Both the position numbers and the translations under genes were made by a program. From Crotophaga sulcirostris (taxonomy: Eukaryota > Chordata > Aves > Cuculiformes > Crotophagidae), in assembly GCA_013397455.1 (NCBI GenBank), contig VYZB01000215.1:486592-550591 (forward strand): a stretch of 64,000 bases of DNA, given 5' to 3'. Below, piece after piece: positions 1 through 24,149 of this stretch (the stretch's first letter is position 1; every line of letters begins with the position of its first letter). The notes beneath the pieces are model-generated. The model saw nothing but the letters and a program-made list of their open reading frames with translations, was not told the origin of the DNA and did no database searches.

Positions 1-3000
1 TCTGCCACAAAGAACTCTAAGTGCAGAATAACTTCGTTGTATTTATAAAATTGTGCAGTAGTTCATAAAATATGAGAAGAAGCTGAGCTCAGACAGTTGG
101 TAATTCTTGATGTTTCTTTTTGACAATATTGTTACCCATGCAATATGAAAACAAGAATAAAGGGGATCATGGATAAAGCTGAGCCAAGCATCATATGCTG
201 TGTCTTCACATAATAGCAAAAAAACTTAAGAGTTTCTTCACAGTCACTCATTGAGGAGGCTCCAAAGCTGAGCATATGCCTTCTGCAGGGCAGACACAAT
301 ACATGACTGGACTCAAGCACATCTTTACATACAAACTCAAATGCCATGCAAGGAGATGAAGCTCCTTGTTAACTGGAATCAAGCAACTCAGCTGCATCAG
401 GCTGAGGTGCACAGGTTCCATAGCACCTCTGTTGCACAGTGGTCAGTTAGCAGTCCTTCATCTCCAATTCTGCAGTCAACCCTTCACTTGTGAGCCTGTA
501 ACCTTCCATCTACACACGGACAAGCTGCTGTGGCAGTGCCTTCACTCTGGTACCACAAGTGCTTTTGCTCTCACCTGGCACTGCTGTATTCAGAACCACT
601 GTTACATTGGATTTCTTGTAAAAAGTTACTGACACTGATTTTTAAATCATACTGTTCTCACTCCACTTCTCAGTTTTTAGCTTTGTAGCTTTTAGCTGGT
701 AACTCTACACTAAGATCACATCACTCCAATCCTGGTGGCTTTTAGTCTGCAACTTCATATTGGAATAGACCCTAGTAAATAACAAGCACATAATAATTAT
801 TTTAATACACAATAAGTACTACACGATAATATACATGCACAAAGCTTAACTACCATTTCATCTGCAGCCTCCACACATGCTCCATTCAGTGCTAATAGTA
901 TCATAACCTGCCAATGAGCTTGAGAAGGTCTGTGTGAAAAGTATAATTGTACGAAAGAGAAAGCAGGAAGATGTTGCCCTTTTTTTTAAATGTTATTACT
1001 ATCATCAATATCACCACTACCTTTACTGGACATATATTTCTCTGGGGCCTCTCTCCTTCCTCTTTCCAGATGGTGCCGGATAAGTACCTTTCCCTTTTTC
1101 CCTTCTCTCTCCTCCTCTTTTATCTCTCCTTGTCTGCTTCCATAAGATAGATTTCAAGTCAAGATGGATCATCAGCTATGGACTGCACTAATTAGCACGT
1201 GCTTGAAAGCCTTTCTCAGTGTTCTTTAAGCAACATTCGTATGACAATGGTAACATTAGAACACCTCACTGAAAACTTCACTGAAATGCCTTGCTGAAAA
1301 CAAACCTGTTATTAATTTTTAATTTTTTTTTACCATTCCATTGCAAAGGGTAACGGAATATGAAAGGAAGGACTAAACAGCAGGTAAAGCCTTTTCTGAG
1401 GTATTCTGAGGTTTGCTTAATTAGTTTTCAACCCATATGCCACTGACACAACACACTACTCAGGTTCTCAAAACAAATCCTAGGACGTTAATTGGCCTCA
1501 GGGGATTACTGGCAGAATACAAGGTGAGGGCATTTCTTTGGATTTATTGAGGGTTTTTTATTTATTTTTGAGTAGTATCATGTGATAACGAGTTATGGAA
1601 ATATAAATTTTTATTTGAAGAAATATTTAGCATACACAATCTTGAAATGTAGAAAGAAGGCAAAAAAGTGACTTGAGGTCCTTCTGACTACAGGTGATTA
1701 AAATTTCATATCAGTTCTCTCAGTAAGGTGATTAAGTTCTTACCCAAATCACTGTCTTTTCATTTTGAGAATATAGTCAGTGCCCACTATGCACCAGCTG
1801 AAATCTGTTAGTGTTTCCTGAATAGCAAAGTTTCAGTTTTGAAATAGAAACAGCTCAAATCTGTAATTACTATATTGCACCATAGTTTGAAAATTCATAT
1901 ACAGTAAGATTCAAACACTAACTCAAAAAAATCCTCCATTTTCTGTCAAACATGGATAGAAAATTGAGAGAATTAAAAAACACTTTTCAGTTGTATTTAT
2001 AAAAATTTGGTGTTATAAAGAAATAGAGATAACAAAAAAAAATCTATTGAATAATTTTATTAAATATGTTGTAAGAAAGAGCAAAACAACTTAAGGTTTT
2101 AAAAATTAAATACGACAGTATTTAGATACAGAATTTCCAAATACAGTGGATCCTGGCTAGATGCACATCCTTATTACTATCTGAACACTCAGAGATTTTT
2201 CTACTGATGTTATATAAGAATTCTTGATCATGAGCAGCTCTTAAATGAGCGCTCTCTCTGCCTGAATACTAGCTAAAAAGGAATAGCAATTTTCAGACTT
2301 AGTTTGACTTCTCAAAGGTGAACTCAAATTCAAATTTTATGCTACAGAGAATTTAAAGAAAACAATATATGCCAGGGTCTCACAGAAATCTCCAGAGCTA
2401 TTCAGGCTAACAGGGTTCACACTTATGTTTCAATCTCAATGGAAATTAACTCAATGCTACAGCATGACAAAGTATATTAATTATAATTGATGATTTTGCA
2501 ATGAATACTAACTAAACTATTAAGAAGAAACAGTATTAAAGAGCGTCAGCAATTTATTGTAGCACCCTAACATTAATTATACATGTAGTATTTATTATAA
2601 AAACTGAATATCTTAAATTAATATGACATTAATGTGAATACCAGTGAACAATACCTCAGTGAAGATTTTACTGAAATATTGTATTAATGCGCCATTAAAA
2701 ATCAAGTGCCATGTAAAATTTAATAAGGAGCAAAACCACTTAAACATAAAATGAAAACATTAAGTAGCTGTTTCTTTTCAGCTTTATCCCTTTTTTAAGA
2801 GCTTGTTTTAGGAAGACTCCATACAGCTGAAAGGACTAAAAGGGGATATGAGAGTAATGCAAGTTAAAAAACAAATCAACCTAAAAAAACCAAACCCACA
2901 GCACTCAAGACTAAGCTTACTGTATTAACATGTTATGCTTGAACCTATGCAATGCTTACCATGATAGGCTAGTTTGAAGTGAATATAGTGTACACTGTGT

Positions 3001-4029
3001 AGTGTAAAAATAATATTATCATGGTACATCCTAGATAATTTTGTTCATAGTTTCTTAAGGAGATAGCAAGCAAATTGGGTAATAGAATAAAAATGTAAGT
3101 TAAGACACTATCCAAAAGGAGATCTGAAGAACTAATTCAAATTTTCCTTCCCATTACCATGTGGTGTCTGGATGTCTAAATCCTGGAAAAGTTGATCAAA
3201 GAGTTTCGTTGCATGTCCTCATGAACAGAAGAATATAACCATCTCTAGCCACAATGCTGAATAGAGATGCCATTCACATTAGCAAAGATATTAAGGAATT
3301 AAAATTAGTAAACACAACCAAACATTCCCTTGTAATTTCTCTTATAATCTTACTATTGCTTCAATTTTGCAATTAATATTAGAGACAGAATATGATGGAA
3401 GAAATTGAATGTATTATTTTGCATCTAATATTTTCCTATAGCAAAGCCGTATCTTCTGGGATCTAAGAAACATATATTTATTGTAATGTACCCCTCAGAG
3501 ACAAATTAACAAATCCAGCAGGGTGAACTAGCAATTTCTGAAACGTCTTTTGAAAAGACAAGATGCCTACGCTTGGGCATTGTACCTTGCAATTCACTGT
3601 AAAGGTGTCTCTGCTCAGTTTTCTACCCGTTGCCTTCAATAAGGCAAGCAGGAAAGAAAGGAGATGTCTTCCCTCTTTCAAAATTTCATCAGCCTGTCAT
3701 TGTTCACCATAAAAGGAAAACAAAACTAAAATGTTCATTCCTCACCTATAAGAGTATCGCTGTAAAAGATAAAGTCACATTTAGAAAAGTACTTGGGAGA
3801 TGATTTAGGTGTATAGTAGATACATGCATTTGATGCTACAATCTAAACTTCCTCCTCTCTCTCAGCACCTACTTATCAGCCACCTCTCCCTGGAAATGCG
3901 TATGCCCACCAGGTATCTTGTTTCACATTGCATTTCTGATTTTTCACATATCCTAAACCCGGCCAAGCCTAAGAAGATACTTGCTACTGGTATCCAGAAA
4001 AATGAAGCAGAGCATCATCTAACTTCTCT

Positions 4030-4226
4030 CAGTATTGGCAACTTTGGAACGGGCTGCCTAGGGAAGTAGTTGAGGTATCATCCCTGGAGGCATTTAAGAG
4101 ACATGTAGACGTGACGCTTAGGGACATGGTTTAGTGGTGAGTTTGGCAGTTTAGGTTTAAGGTTGGAGTTGATGATCTTAAAGGTCTTTTCCAATGTAAA
4201 CGATCCTATTATTCTGTCATTCTAAG
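4030..4226 (+). mobile_element. CR1 LINE 3' fragment
   Basis: This shows the CR1 3' region in plus orientation: 'ggaacgggctgcctaggg', 'catccctggaggcattta', 'gggacatggtttagtggtga', 'ttggagttgatgatctta' and 'aaggtcttttccaa', ending in short ATTCT-like units. It is a 5'-truncated, diverged copy lying antisense to CSMD1. The left limit is approximate. Confidence 0.85.
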
Positions 4227-7200
4227 ATTTCATGACAAAGTCATGACAGTGTGCAGAAGGGAATATGAAATTCATGATGGCAGGAACAACATTCTGAATG
4301 GCAGTGAAAAATTTGGAGTATGGCACTGAGCTGGAAGAATGTATGCATTGTGGGGAAGGGGAGCATTTTATGGATTTGAGATATGTTTCTAGTGCTCATT
4401 GTGTTCATTTATTGAATTGTTACATTATTTTTTTAAAAAAAATTACTTACAGGAAATGCTTCTTCTCTTAACCTGAGTCTTCCAGAACCTTTTTTAATAG
4501 TAGCAAAATACCAATACAGAGATGTAGAAAGCTTCTGACTAGTTTCACTTAAAGCAAAATGGTAGATAAGAAGAACATAATTAAAAGCATAGTCCTGTAT
4601 TGCTAGATGAGATCTAGGAAATCTACCTTAGTAACAGACTTTCCCAACACATTGTGTCGTTACTTTTTAAAAGGCTAGTGAAGACAACAAGATAGCAGCC
4701 CAAACCTGATTGCAATCTCCTTTACATGGACATTAGCTTCAGAATCAGGAACTTCATCAGACTAGGGAGTTGTTCCACTTCATTTCTGGACCTCAATACT
4801 CACTAAGCTTCTGAGACTCACACAGTTTTGGGGATGTGTGGAAGTGCATGACTGTTCAGGAGCTTTATTCTTGGATCTGTACTCTAGGGGACTAACTCAC
4901 TGAAAGCTGGGCTTTGTTCTCAGGAAAAAGCATTCAACTCTGAAATGTAAATGAAACTGTAATAAAATTGTGTAATTACAGGTAGAGAAAAAAGAAGAGG
5001 TATTGCTAGAAGGAAAAAGAATGATAGGTATCCACACTCTTGGGCAATTTTGTTTACACAACCATGAAATAAGTATAAATGTATAAATATGTTTGCAACT
5101 ATGTAAAACAAGAAACATAATGCAAATAAATTATATATGTGTAAGTAGCATCAGTGACCCCTCATAACAACAAACAGTAATCAAATGCATGCCTCTGAAA
5201 AAAATACTTTTTTCTAGGAAACACTAGATTAATAATTAAAGAATAATAATTAAACAGCAAATAATAACACGGGATGACATCTCAATGAAAGAAGGGGAAA
5301 TAAATTGTTTTCTGGTTTCAAATCTTTATCAGACAATAGATAATCAGGCAAAGCTTGTCTGTACTCCAGTAGCTCCATTTTTACCCACATACAAGCACAC
5401 GAAGAAACACAAACCCAGTAATTTTAAATGATAATTAAATTATTCAGAAGTAATTTTGAGAAATTAAACCTATAACACATAGACAAACATGTCAATTATA
5501 GTAATATGCAAAATGATAATGTTAACAATCATATAGATGAAAAGCTGTTTCAGAATAGTTAAAAAACAGATGCCTAATTTAGTACTCTCAAACGTGAAGT
5601 TGTGGGTTATTAAGTGTTACTTTTTCTTCAAGACACTATGTGCTTATTTACCAGGTACCTCTGTGCCAGGATTGCTAGGAAGGTATTTTTACCTTATATT
5701 ATCTGTAGGAATGTGCTTCTAATTCCACGAACTCTACACATTACACAAAATTGCAAAGTAGCTGAGTGTTAGTCTTTGTCTCTGAATTCAATCTCAATCT
5801 CGCATTCCTCTCAGTTACGTTAAATTTTGAGGAGTAAAAGAGGACATTGTGCATGTCCATTTAGACAACATATCTTAAAGAAGAGCTATGTAAAGATAGC
5901 CAGCCAGTTTTTTTTTTCCTTCAAAAGTCTGTCTATGTCCTTCATACCATGGGTAACCACAGAAAAGCCTTACTGAAGCATACTTGCTGGAGTGAGTCAC
6001 AAGTGAGGAAAAGACCACAGGAAAGCTCGTCCAAATGCAATCACTGTGTCTAGAAATATGGGAAGCAGCATTCTTGTGTGAAAAGAGATTGAAGTGTCTC
6101 ATCTGCAGATATCAACTACTAGCACATTTGACAGGGAAGCAATCATTGTTACTTGAGTGTTCTTGAAGAAATTCTTATAGGAAATGAGATAAATTTACGG
6201 ATGACCCCACTACCTTTCTTTTAAACAATTCAATGTAGAATGTGAAAATCTCTGTGAGGAGATTGGCAGTCCCAGTGTTTCTGTAGTTGGTATAAAGAGG
6301 TGGAGGGAAGGGATCTTCCTCAAAAGCCACACCATATCAATGTAAACAGAAAATTCACAGACAACTAAGGTATGGGGAGTTGCTTCCACAGGTGAAGCAC
6401 AGCTTTAAGAGGGAAAAGGAAAAAATGTAATCTTCCAAATTCCAAAATTGGGGAAATTGACACCATGTTGGGTAATGATTGTGCCTGTTCCTTACACAAT
6501 GCAAAAGGAGTCAACCCTAAGGGCATGAATCTTCTCTTGCACTTCTTAACTGCTAATAGTAAAGCCCCTTTCATAAACTAGTAGTAAGTAGGTGGCTTTA
6601 GGCACAAGATCCTTTGTAGTCACAAGGGAGAGATTCAGCTAGAGGACACATTTAGAAGAGTGATGACCCAAAGGGAAACTCTAGGTAGAGCCTTCAAAAC
6701 TTTGTGATGTGCTGTAATAATACTGCATAATCACTTGAGGTGCCTGGCTGAGATAAACACTGAAATCATTCTAATAGAAAAGACAATAGAGTGCAAGTAG
6801 ACCTGGCAGTGTCTTTTTGCAGTGAAAAGTACGGTTCTTGATGAAGAAGGGATGCTACCTTATTCTAAGAGTCAACAAATATCCAGGCACTCAGAAAGAG
6901 ACCTTTGTAGTTCATAGAAAGACCATGTACCTGCACAGCATGGAGAGAAAGCCAGTCAAAATAATGATACTGCAATCCCTATGGGACTTGGTCTTGGACT
7001 AAAACTGTAAGGATGATAATGTTAGGTTAACCAGCTCTCCCAAGCTCTGCTTTTGCATTAACTGGAAGATAATTCATCAAAGTAGAAGAAATGGTGAAAA
7101 GGCACAAATGGTTCTCTGACCGGGAAATTTTCAGTATATTTTGGAGATAAACTCTGGAAGGAGGACTTGAAATTACTTAGATGGAGAAGGGTGAGAGGCA

Positions 7201-7854
7201 ATACCTTTGAAAACCCTATTGGTTCTTTGTTTCTTTCACCAGCAGATGAATCTGAGAACAGTTTCTGTGGTACAAATCAGTATGTACTTATCTGAAAATA
7301 GGCTAAAACTTAAATCTAAAATTTCCAAATGAATAGCAAACTCCATATGATATTGGTTTCTCTCTCGCATCTGTTACTTTCTTTCATCCTGGCTTAAATA
7401 AGTCCAGGTTTTTAAGACAAAATCAGAAATAGTTTACTTTTTTCCATAAATACTATGTACATGTTTCTTACGTGTAGGTGATACACAGGATTCTTACAAA
7501 GTAGGTGATACAACTTTTTTTGGATATAGAGATACATCCCTTTACAACAAACAAAAGAAAAAAGTCGAAGCTGAGTTTCTCCCTTAGTGAAATAAAATCT
7601 TATTTAAAACAAGAAGTTTTTCAAGGAAATCCATTTAGAGGTGTTTGGAACTATTTGACATTTCAGAAGAATTATGTCAATACTAGCTGATCAGATTCAT
7701 TTCACAAGGTGGTGACAAAGCCATCTCACAAATCAAATACAGCAATTGTACAAATTTTATAAAATCAAGTCCCAGAAAGAACTGTTTACTCAGTTGGAGT
7801 TGATTTTTAACAACAGCATATTATTTTAAAAAATTACAGTTTACAATGCTATAA

Positions 7855-7879
7855 TACAGTTTATAGTTTATAAACTGTA
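7855..7879. repeat. Perfect inverted repeat, 11 bp arms
   Basis: Arms TACAGTTTATA and TATAAACTGTA are separated by GTT. The element is AT-rich and intronic, with no gene association seen. Confidence 0.8.
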
Positions 7880-8250
7880 AAAAAAACCCCAAAACCAAAA
7901 AGAGAAGACAAAAACAAACCAAAAGAGTTTAGTTAAAAGAATGAAAACTTAATATGAAAAAAGGACCCTTAAAACTGGCCAAGGACTCTTAAAAAGGCTG
8001 TTTTCACCTCAAAGTTCTAAAGACTATTTCTTGATATTGTAAGACAAAGTATGAAATTTGTATCTTAAATATGGCAAACATACAGCTTAACAATTAGATT
8101 TATGCTTTATCTCAGAAAACATTTTGGTCTTATTTTCTTTCACAGTTCTATCTCTTCCTCTTTATTATTTTTATTCTCTAAGAGAGACATGCATTACTTA
8201 GATCTTGCACTGACTTTAAAGTTTGTACAGCTTGAGGATCAGTCGTTTCA

Positions 8251-14465
<6,215 letters not shown>

Positions 14466-14971
14466 TTACATTTTATCAAACAATAAGAAAAAGAGTCAAA
14501 AAAGTCACCAAATAGCTGAAACAACAGGAAGATATTAAGGTTCAAAGTGGGAAAACAAATTTTGCTAGTATAGAAATCATATTAAATGATCCCATTTCAA
14601 CAATTCAGTTTCTGATACTACAGGAAAATTCAACTTTCCTTTGTTGTAGGAATAGCTATTTGACTTATCAAAAAGCATTGTTAAATAAATGCAGCTGATT
14701 AACCTGACAGAAGAAGTCTTTAGCAATTATATATTATAACAGAGATTGAATGATGTGTGGTAAATAAACCTGGAGCTATACATTGAATAAGGAAAAAAAT
14801 CTCCAAAATTGTCAAATGAAGGCCCATTTACCAGGCATTATCCATTATGCTTATAGTGATAGCAAATGATTCTGGAATTCAATCATGTAATGAGCTATAA
14901 TGGATGCACACAAGGGAAACAAATTAAGACTCTCTATTGGGATGAAAGGAATTTCTTTTATTTTCTGTTAC

Positions 14972-15290
14972 TGTCTGTGGTGGGTTGACTTTGGCTGGCT
15001 GCCAGCTCCCTACCCGGCTACTTTCTCACTCCCCTCATCAAAAGTACAGATTTGGAGAATAAGAAAGAAATCTCATGGGATGAGATAAAGACAGGGGTAT
15101 CAATTACTGTCACAGTAAAAACAGACTCAATTTGAGGAAAAATAATTTAGTTTATTGCCAATTAAAAATAGAGTAGGATGGTTAGAAGTAAAGACCAAAA
15201 AATTTAAAAGGCGACCACTCTTTTTCCCCAGCCTCAAATCCACTCCTTCGTTCCAACCTCCTCTGTCTCCTCGCACATCCCCAAGAGGTG
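14972..15290 (+). mobile_element. Avian endogenous-retrovirus-type LTR fragment
   Basis: The segment opens with 'tggtgggttgactttggc' and 'tggctgccagctccc', then 'atgagataaagacagggg' and 'taatttagtttattgcc'. I recognise this order from a dispersed avian LTR. A second copy with the same order of blocks lies in reverse orientation at about 57340-57786. The copy is diverged and 3'-truncated; the downstream boundary is not sharp. No coding capacity is present. The family name was not assigned. Confidence 0.6.
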
Positions 15291-15344
15291 TTGCATATTT
15301 GTGGATCTAAAAAGTTATTTTCCAAAACCAAATCTAAACCAAAT

Positions 15345-15692
15345 CTATTGCTCTCTACAACTACCTAAAAGGAGGTTGTAGTCAAGCGGGCGTTGGTCTC
15401 TTCTCACAGGTGACCAGTGACAGAACTAGAGGACATGGACTTAAGCTTCGTCAGGGGAGGTTTAGACTTGATGTTAGGAAGAAGTTCTTCACTGAAAGGG
15501 TGATTGGCCACTGGTATGCGCTGCCCAGGGAGGTGGTGGAGTCGCCGACCCTGGATGTGTTTAAGGGAAGACTGGATAAGGCACTGAGTGCCATGGTTTA
15601 GGTGATGAGATGGTGTTAGTGTTGGCTTATAGGCTGGACTTGATGATCTCAGAGGTCCCTTCCAACCTTGTGATACTGTGATACTGTGAAAC
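15345..15692 (+). mobile_element. CR1 LINE 3' fragment
   Basis: This matches the CR1 3' untranslated region in plus orientation: 'ctacaactacctaaaagg', 'ggcgttggtctcttctc', 'gatgttaggaagaagttc', 'ggtggtggagtcgcc' and 'tctcagaggtcccttcc', ending in repeated 'gtgatact' units. The copy is fairly well preserved and lies only about 55 bp after the LTR fragment, antisense to CSMD1. Short frames inside it are LINE-derived. Confidence 0.92.
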
Positions 15693-17315
15693 AAATACCT
15701 AATTTTACACATTATGAACGAAGTATTACCTTTACCTTTTTTATGAATGATAAAGTTTCATTTAAGGAAAATCACATTAATTTTGCTAGATTTTTTAAAT
15801 GACTTAAAGGAAAGGTTTTACAAAGATGGGTGATCCTTGACTTTAAACAATTTTCCTTGACTATGTAAGTGAATTGTTATGTTTATCAAATGCATACTGA
15901 CATAAATGGTAATATGGGATTATTACTGTCTCAATGCATAGGATCTCCATAAATAAACACAGACTTTTAAATATCTGAAATCCAGATAAGTTATAACTAC
16001 TCTATTTTCTTTGAAAATGATCATGTTTTCTTGTTTAAGCAGAGATACATTTCAAAAATACCTTAATAGAATATGTCTATATTACTGGAATCTGTGGATA
16101 AAGGTATTTCTATCTGCTTTTATTTAAGAAATAGACTAAAATTACAAAACAGAATGAGGAGCTGCAAAAAACACCAAAAAACCCACTTAACTAGGGAATT
16201 TGAGAGATATGAGGCAAGGTCTTCAAAGGAATATAGATGAATTGTTCTTGATAACATTGACTATTTTATCCACAGTTTTACTTAAAGACCCTTTATTATT
16301 TTTGCTTAGATGGAAAAGAATAGATCTACACAGTCTTGCAGTAGCTATGTTAGAAGTGTTATCAAAAAGGTGAATTACAGAAAGTTAAGGTAGAGAATTA
16401 ACAAATTGCATTTACATCTGAAGAACTTTTAAAGGGTCACATTTTTATTAAAGCTGTATTACAGGCATATTTTAGCTTAATAGAAAATTACTACCATCTT
16501 AGTGGCGACTCGGTATAGCTTATACTGAGCTTTTCATTTTAAGTAAGATTAAGATCCTTCTGCTTCACAGTTCAATGATTTAATTTATCTTCAAAGTTAT
16601 GGCTATAATTGGAAGATTTTTAGGACAATTCTGAATAAAAGAGTTATTTGAATTTCCAAAGAAAATATTCAAAAACTAAAAAAAGATTAAAAATAAAGAG
16701 ATATTTCTCCAAAGAAAATATTCAAAACTTCAAAAACATTACAATTGACTGCCTTTTCTTCTATAAGTGGAAGAAATGTGAAACAAATAGAACTTCTGTT
16801 GTGATATCTTTAATATTAGTAACTTGTATATATTTTATTCAGTACTTAAGTGAATGGCTGTACTATCATATGAAGGTCAGTATGATTTCAGACAGTTTAA
16901 TATATGTCACTTTATGTATCTATCTAATTTAAAATAAAAAGCTCTTTTTATGATCCTGTTGTTCACAGGGAGATATGTATTTATCTGCATTTTGGAGTCA
17001 TCGTGGATAAGGTCCAATTCTACTCAGTACTGCAAAACTGCATTAAAACCAGAGAAAGAGAAGAAGAGAGAAGGAAAGGCAAAGTGATAGGAGAAGGAAA
17101 AAAAACCAACTCCCAAGAAAGGACAATATAACTTTACCCATAAAGGCAAGTTTCTAAAATTACTCTCTATTTGGTTAAACACCTAGGTCCACAAACATTC
17201 CAAATAACGTACAAGAATTTATGAAGAAAAAAATTCAAAATTAATTAATAGTTTTAGAGTTATCTGTCAGTACAGCATAGAGTAAACATAATTTGTTCTT
17301 ATATAAATATAATTA

Positions 17316-17651
<336 letters not shown>

Positions 17652-20077
17652 TTAGTGGTGAGAAGTGCAACCCATGTGTAAGTGATCAAGAATATCATAC
17701 ATCTAAAAATTTGCATATCTAAGGATCCTTCAGGGTATTACTGAGGACAAAGGATAAAGGATAACTAAGGAAGGTTGTACACATCTTTTTCCTTGCTTTG
17801 TTATGTCTGGTATCATATAAAATTCATAATGTACTTCAGATTAATCATCTGACTGACTCAAAGACATTTAGTGAGGAACTTGGATACAAAAATGTAAATT
17901 GTCTCAGAGAAAACAGCATTATCAAGATCCAAGAAATTTCTTGCCCTTGGGCTAACTAATAGTCAGACATCCTGGGAATATCTTCAATAATGTTAAATCA
18001 TTTCACCTCAATAATTTCATTATTTGATAACTGCTATTTAGCCAAAGTTGCTTTACATATTCAACTGTTTAATTTTTTGTCCACAGATTTTTAATTAACA
18101 TAGCTTGCTACTTAATTATGTTTTGTCCTATGAAGTAAAGCCATACAAAAATAGTGAACTGAAATCAAGCCCTAATTTTGAATTTTGTTTACAGCTATAA
18201 TAAGCAGAATTCCTTAGTTTATCTCAGTGAGTCAAAGAAACAGATAATATAGACAAGAATGGAAAAAGAGGAGACTAATGAGATAGTTAATTTAAAATAA
18301 CAAAGACCTTTAAAATCAACAACAGAGTCAATGTCTGTGTCAATTACTAAATCATGTCACATTTCTCCAGTTAATAAAAGATGTCTATGTGTGCAGTTAT
18401 CCACCACTAGCTGTTCTTAAACAGTTCAGATATGCTCTTTCTGTAGATGAAACTTTAACCAACGTTTTTCACATCAGAAGCTTTTCAAGTTTCTGGTTAT
18501 ATCTGATACTCATGCCAACTGAAGCCTCTAAACCATACACACATCAATTTTCCTGTCAACAAAGTTTGTGTTATTACTCAGATATCTATACTAGTATAAA
18601 TATATTTGCCTGAAAACCCAATATTCTTATTTACCTAAGATGTTAATATTTCAGAAATACATATGTTCTGAGATTTTATCTTCTTTTCCCACAGGGCTTA
18701 TTCATTCAACTTCTGAGTACAACAAACTGTGTTCTTATGCATTACAACATTATTTTTCAAAGTGAATGTCCTTAAGCTGTCTTGACAAAATGTGACATGT
18801 TTAGTGGGTTTGGAGATAAGAAACTGTGGTCTTGTAATTCAAGAAGACTGCAAATAATTAAACATTCAGAAATGGGGAAATATGTGGGACATTCCTTCAA
18901 ATTGTAAACAAACTATATTTTGCCAGGTAATGATAACAGAATGAATAAGTTCCCCAGCCAGGCTGTTACATTTTACAGACAATTAGCATTCGTCATGTAA
19001 AATCATCTTCACAGACATATCAGTAACAGAAAGTTCAGTTTAGCAACTGTTTAGTAGTCTCTATAGTTCTGCTCTCATGATTCCCTGAAAACAAAAGCAC
19101 GTTTGGAATTCAGAAAGCATGTGTTTGCTTAACGATCAGAGCTAATGACGACTGCTCAGAAACTGACTTGGACCCTTGATATCATTCTTTTCACACAGAA
19201 AACTCTAGATTTATGGTGCTTTCAACCAAGCTACCCACTCTACTTGGCTATGTTAGCTAAAACACGTACAATTGCTTTCACTGCTATCTATCCACTCTGA
19301 CAGTGGAATACAGGGCTTGCAGGCTTGCTAATACACTCAGCATTTTCAGGACCAGGTTCTGGCAGTGAAGCCAGCTAGCATGGGATGGTCTATACCCATA
19401 CTATTAAATACATCCTTTAGCCTCTCAAACAGGGAGATAGTATTCAAATTTCAAAATGAACGATTCTTTGCCCACGTTAGTTCCTGGCCATGCTTGACAA
19501 TTTTCTGGGAGAATGCTGTTTGGCAAGTTCAGGAAGTATATTAGAGACTATTTCAATGATTTGACTGCACAAACACCTAAGTCCTTGTGTCTGGGAAGGT
19601 TCTCTAGTTCTGTTTAATTTACTGAAATAGACAGTAAGAGGGGGTATCAGTAAAGTACTTGACAGTTTTTCAGTACCTATCCATAATTTCAGAGATTATA
19701 CATTGATCTATCTGGTAGTGGAATGAGAAAAAACACAGATACCGTTAGGCTGGCTTAAATACTTTATTTTTACTCATAATGAATGGACACAAGATCAATA
19801 ATTCAATAGTTAAATTATTTTGACAGTTATGTTTGTGAGGGAAACTAATTAGGAAAAAAGTGCCCTCAGCCAGCAATTGCAGTTTTCTTCGCAGGATGGT
19901 ATGACAACAGTGGATTGCAAACCATTGCTGGAGACAGAAAATTTACAGTAGCTCCTAAAGGAATAGCTACCAATTTACTCCCAATAGGTTCTTGCTCATC
20001 TCTACCTTACAAATTTATTACTACTTCACTTGTCTGGTTTTGAGGGTTTGGGGGGAGATCTTTTTTGGGCTGGATGC

Positions 20078-20093
20078 TTTTTTTTTTTTTTTT
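20078..20093. repeat. T homopolymer
   Basis: An uninterrupted T run on the plus strand in intron 17599-20889, not next to a recognisable element. Confidence 0.85.
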
Positions 20094-20317
20094 CAATCTT
20101 TGGACTGTCATTGAAATGATAAATCAACATAATTTACTATTGGAAGTTCTACATCCTTACTGAAATTACTTAATTAACAGTTACTTTTTAGGGATTTTAT
20201 TTTGTTTAAATGTTTATTATCATACTTATGTTACTAATAGGTAAGGCATTCTCCAAATGTTCACAGAGAATTTATAAAGACTTCAATAATGCTACATTGT
20301 ACTAATCTTCATATATA

Positions 20318-20573
20318 GTTAGGTCTCTCTGTGCTCAAGGGAGTTCACAGACCATCCTACTTTAGTATCATTGGCAAACAATGTACATTTGATTCTTGTG
20401 TCCAGACCATTTATAAAAACATTGAAGAGAACCGTCCTCAAAATTAAACCCTGTGGAACCCCACATGTGACTAGGTGCCAGCCTGATGTAACCTCATTTA
20501 CTCTCAATCCTTGAGCCCTACCTGTCAGCCAATTGCTCACTCAAGGTATTATGGACTTGTCTAGCTGTGTAAT
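20318..20573 (-). mobile_element. CR1 LINE reverse-transcriptase fragment (broken)
   Basis: The minus-strand frame reads 'NWLTGRAQGLRVNEVTSGWH' and 'GVPQG...LFNVFINGLD', followed by a degraded 'FANDTK' where CR1 polymerases have the catalytic FADD-type motif. This is an isolated internal piece of ORF2, without a CR1 3' tail nearby on the left. It lies sense to CSMD1 and is inactive. Confidence 0.85.
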
Positions 20574-20888
20574 ATATGTTCCATGAGAAAAAAAAATCCT
20601 GATAGGGAAAAAAAAAGTGTTCAACACACAATACTCAGAACTTTTTTCATAAATATATTTTTTTTGTGTGCTAGGAGGTGGACATTTAATGCAAATATTT
20701 TAAAACACAAATAAAGACAATATAAATATAGTTTTAAACTTCAGTTTTCTGCTTGAGGAATAGTATTGTGAGTGTTACATCAGAATTTCTTTTTCTGGTT
20801 TGGGTTCTTAAAGAATATGTTTCTTGTTCAATGTTAAAACAAATATTTGTGTCCATAAACTATTTGTTGTTTGACTTCATGATTCTCA

Positions 20889-23825
<2,937 letters not shown>

Positions 23826-24149
23826 TCAGTATTAAATTAAATGAAATTCACCCACATGCAACATAGCTCAAATTCTGAAGCTTTTTACTTATGTGTGGCT
23901 CAGACACACAAGAATAAATTGTTAATATTTCCTCTGAAAAAAAATCCAGTTGTTTGCTTCTAACACAATGAGAAGTGAGATTTCACATTGCAGCTAATCT
24001 GATAGAAACACATGGTACTGCTAAAAAGCTATGACCACTGCCTAGGCCAGACAGAGCTTCCCAGTGGGACACTCAGAACAGTCTGCCTCCATCAGGTGGC
24101 GCGGCAACACAAGGTGCAACACACGTGCATGTGCGACCTCATGGGGGGG

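Noticed and set aside
366..632. 88-codon plus-strand open frame
   Set aside because: No recognisable domain, no splice or homology support, and intronic position; treated as chance.
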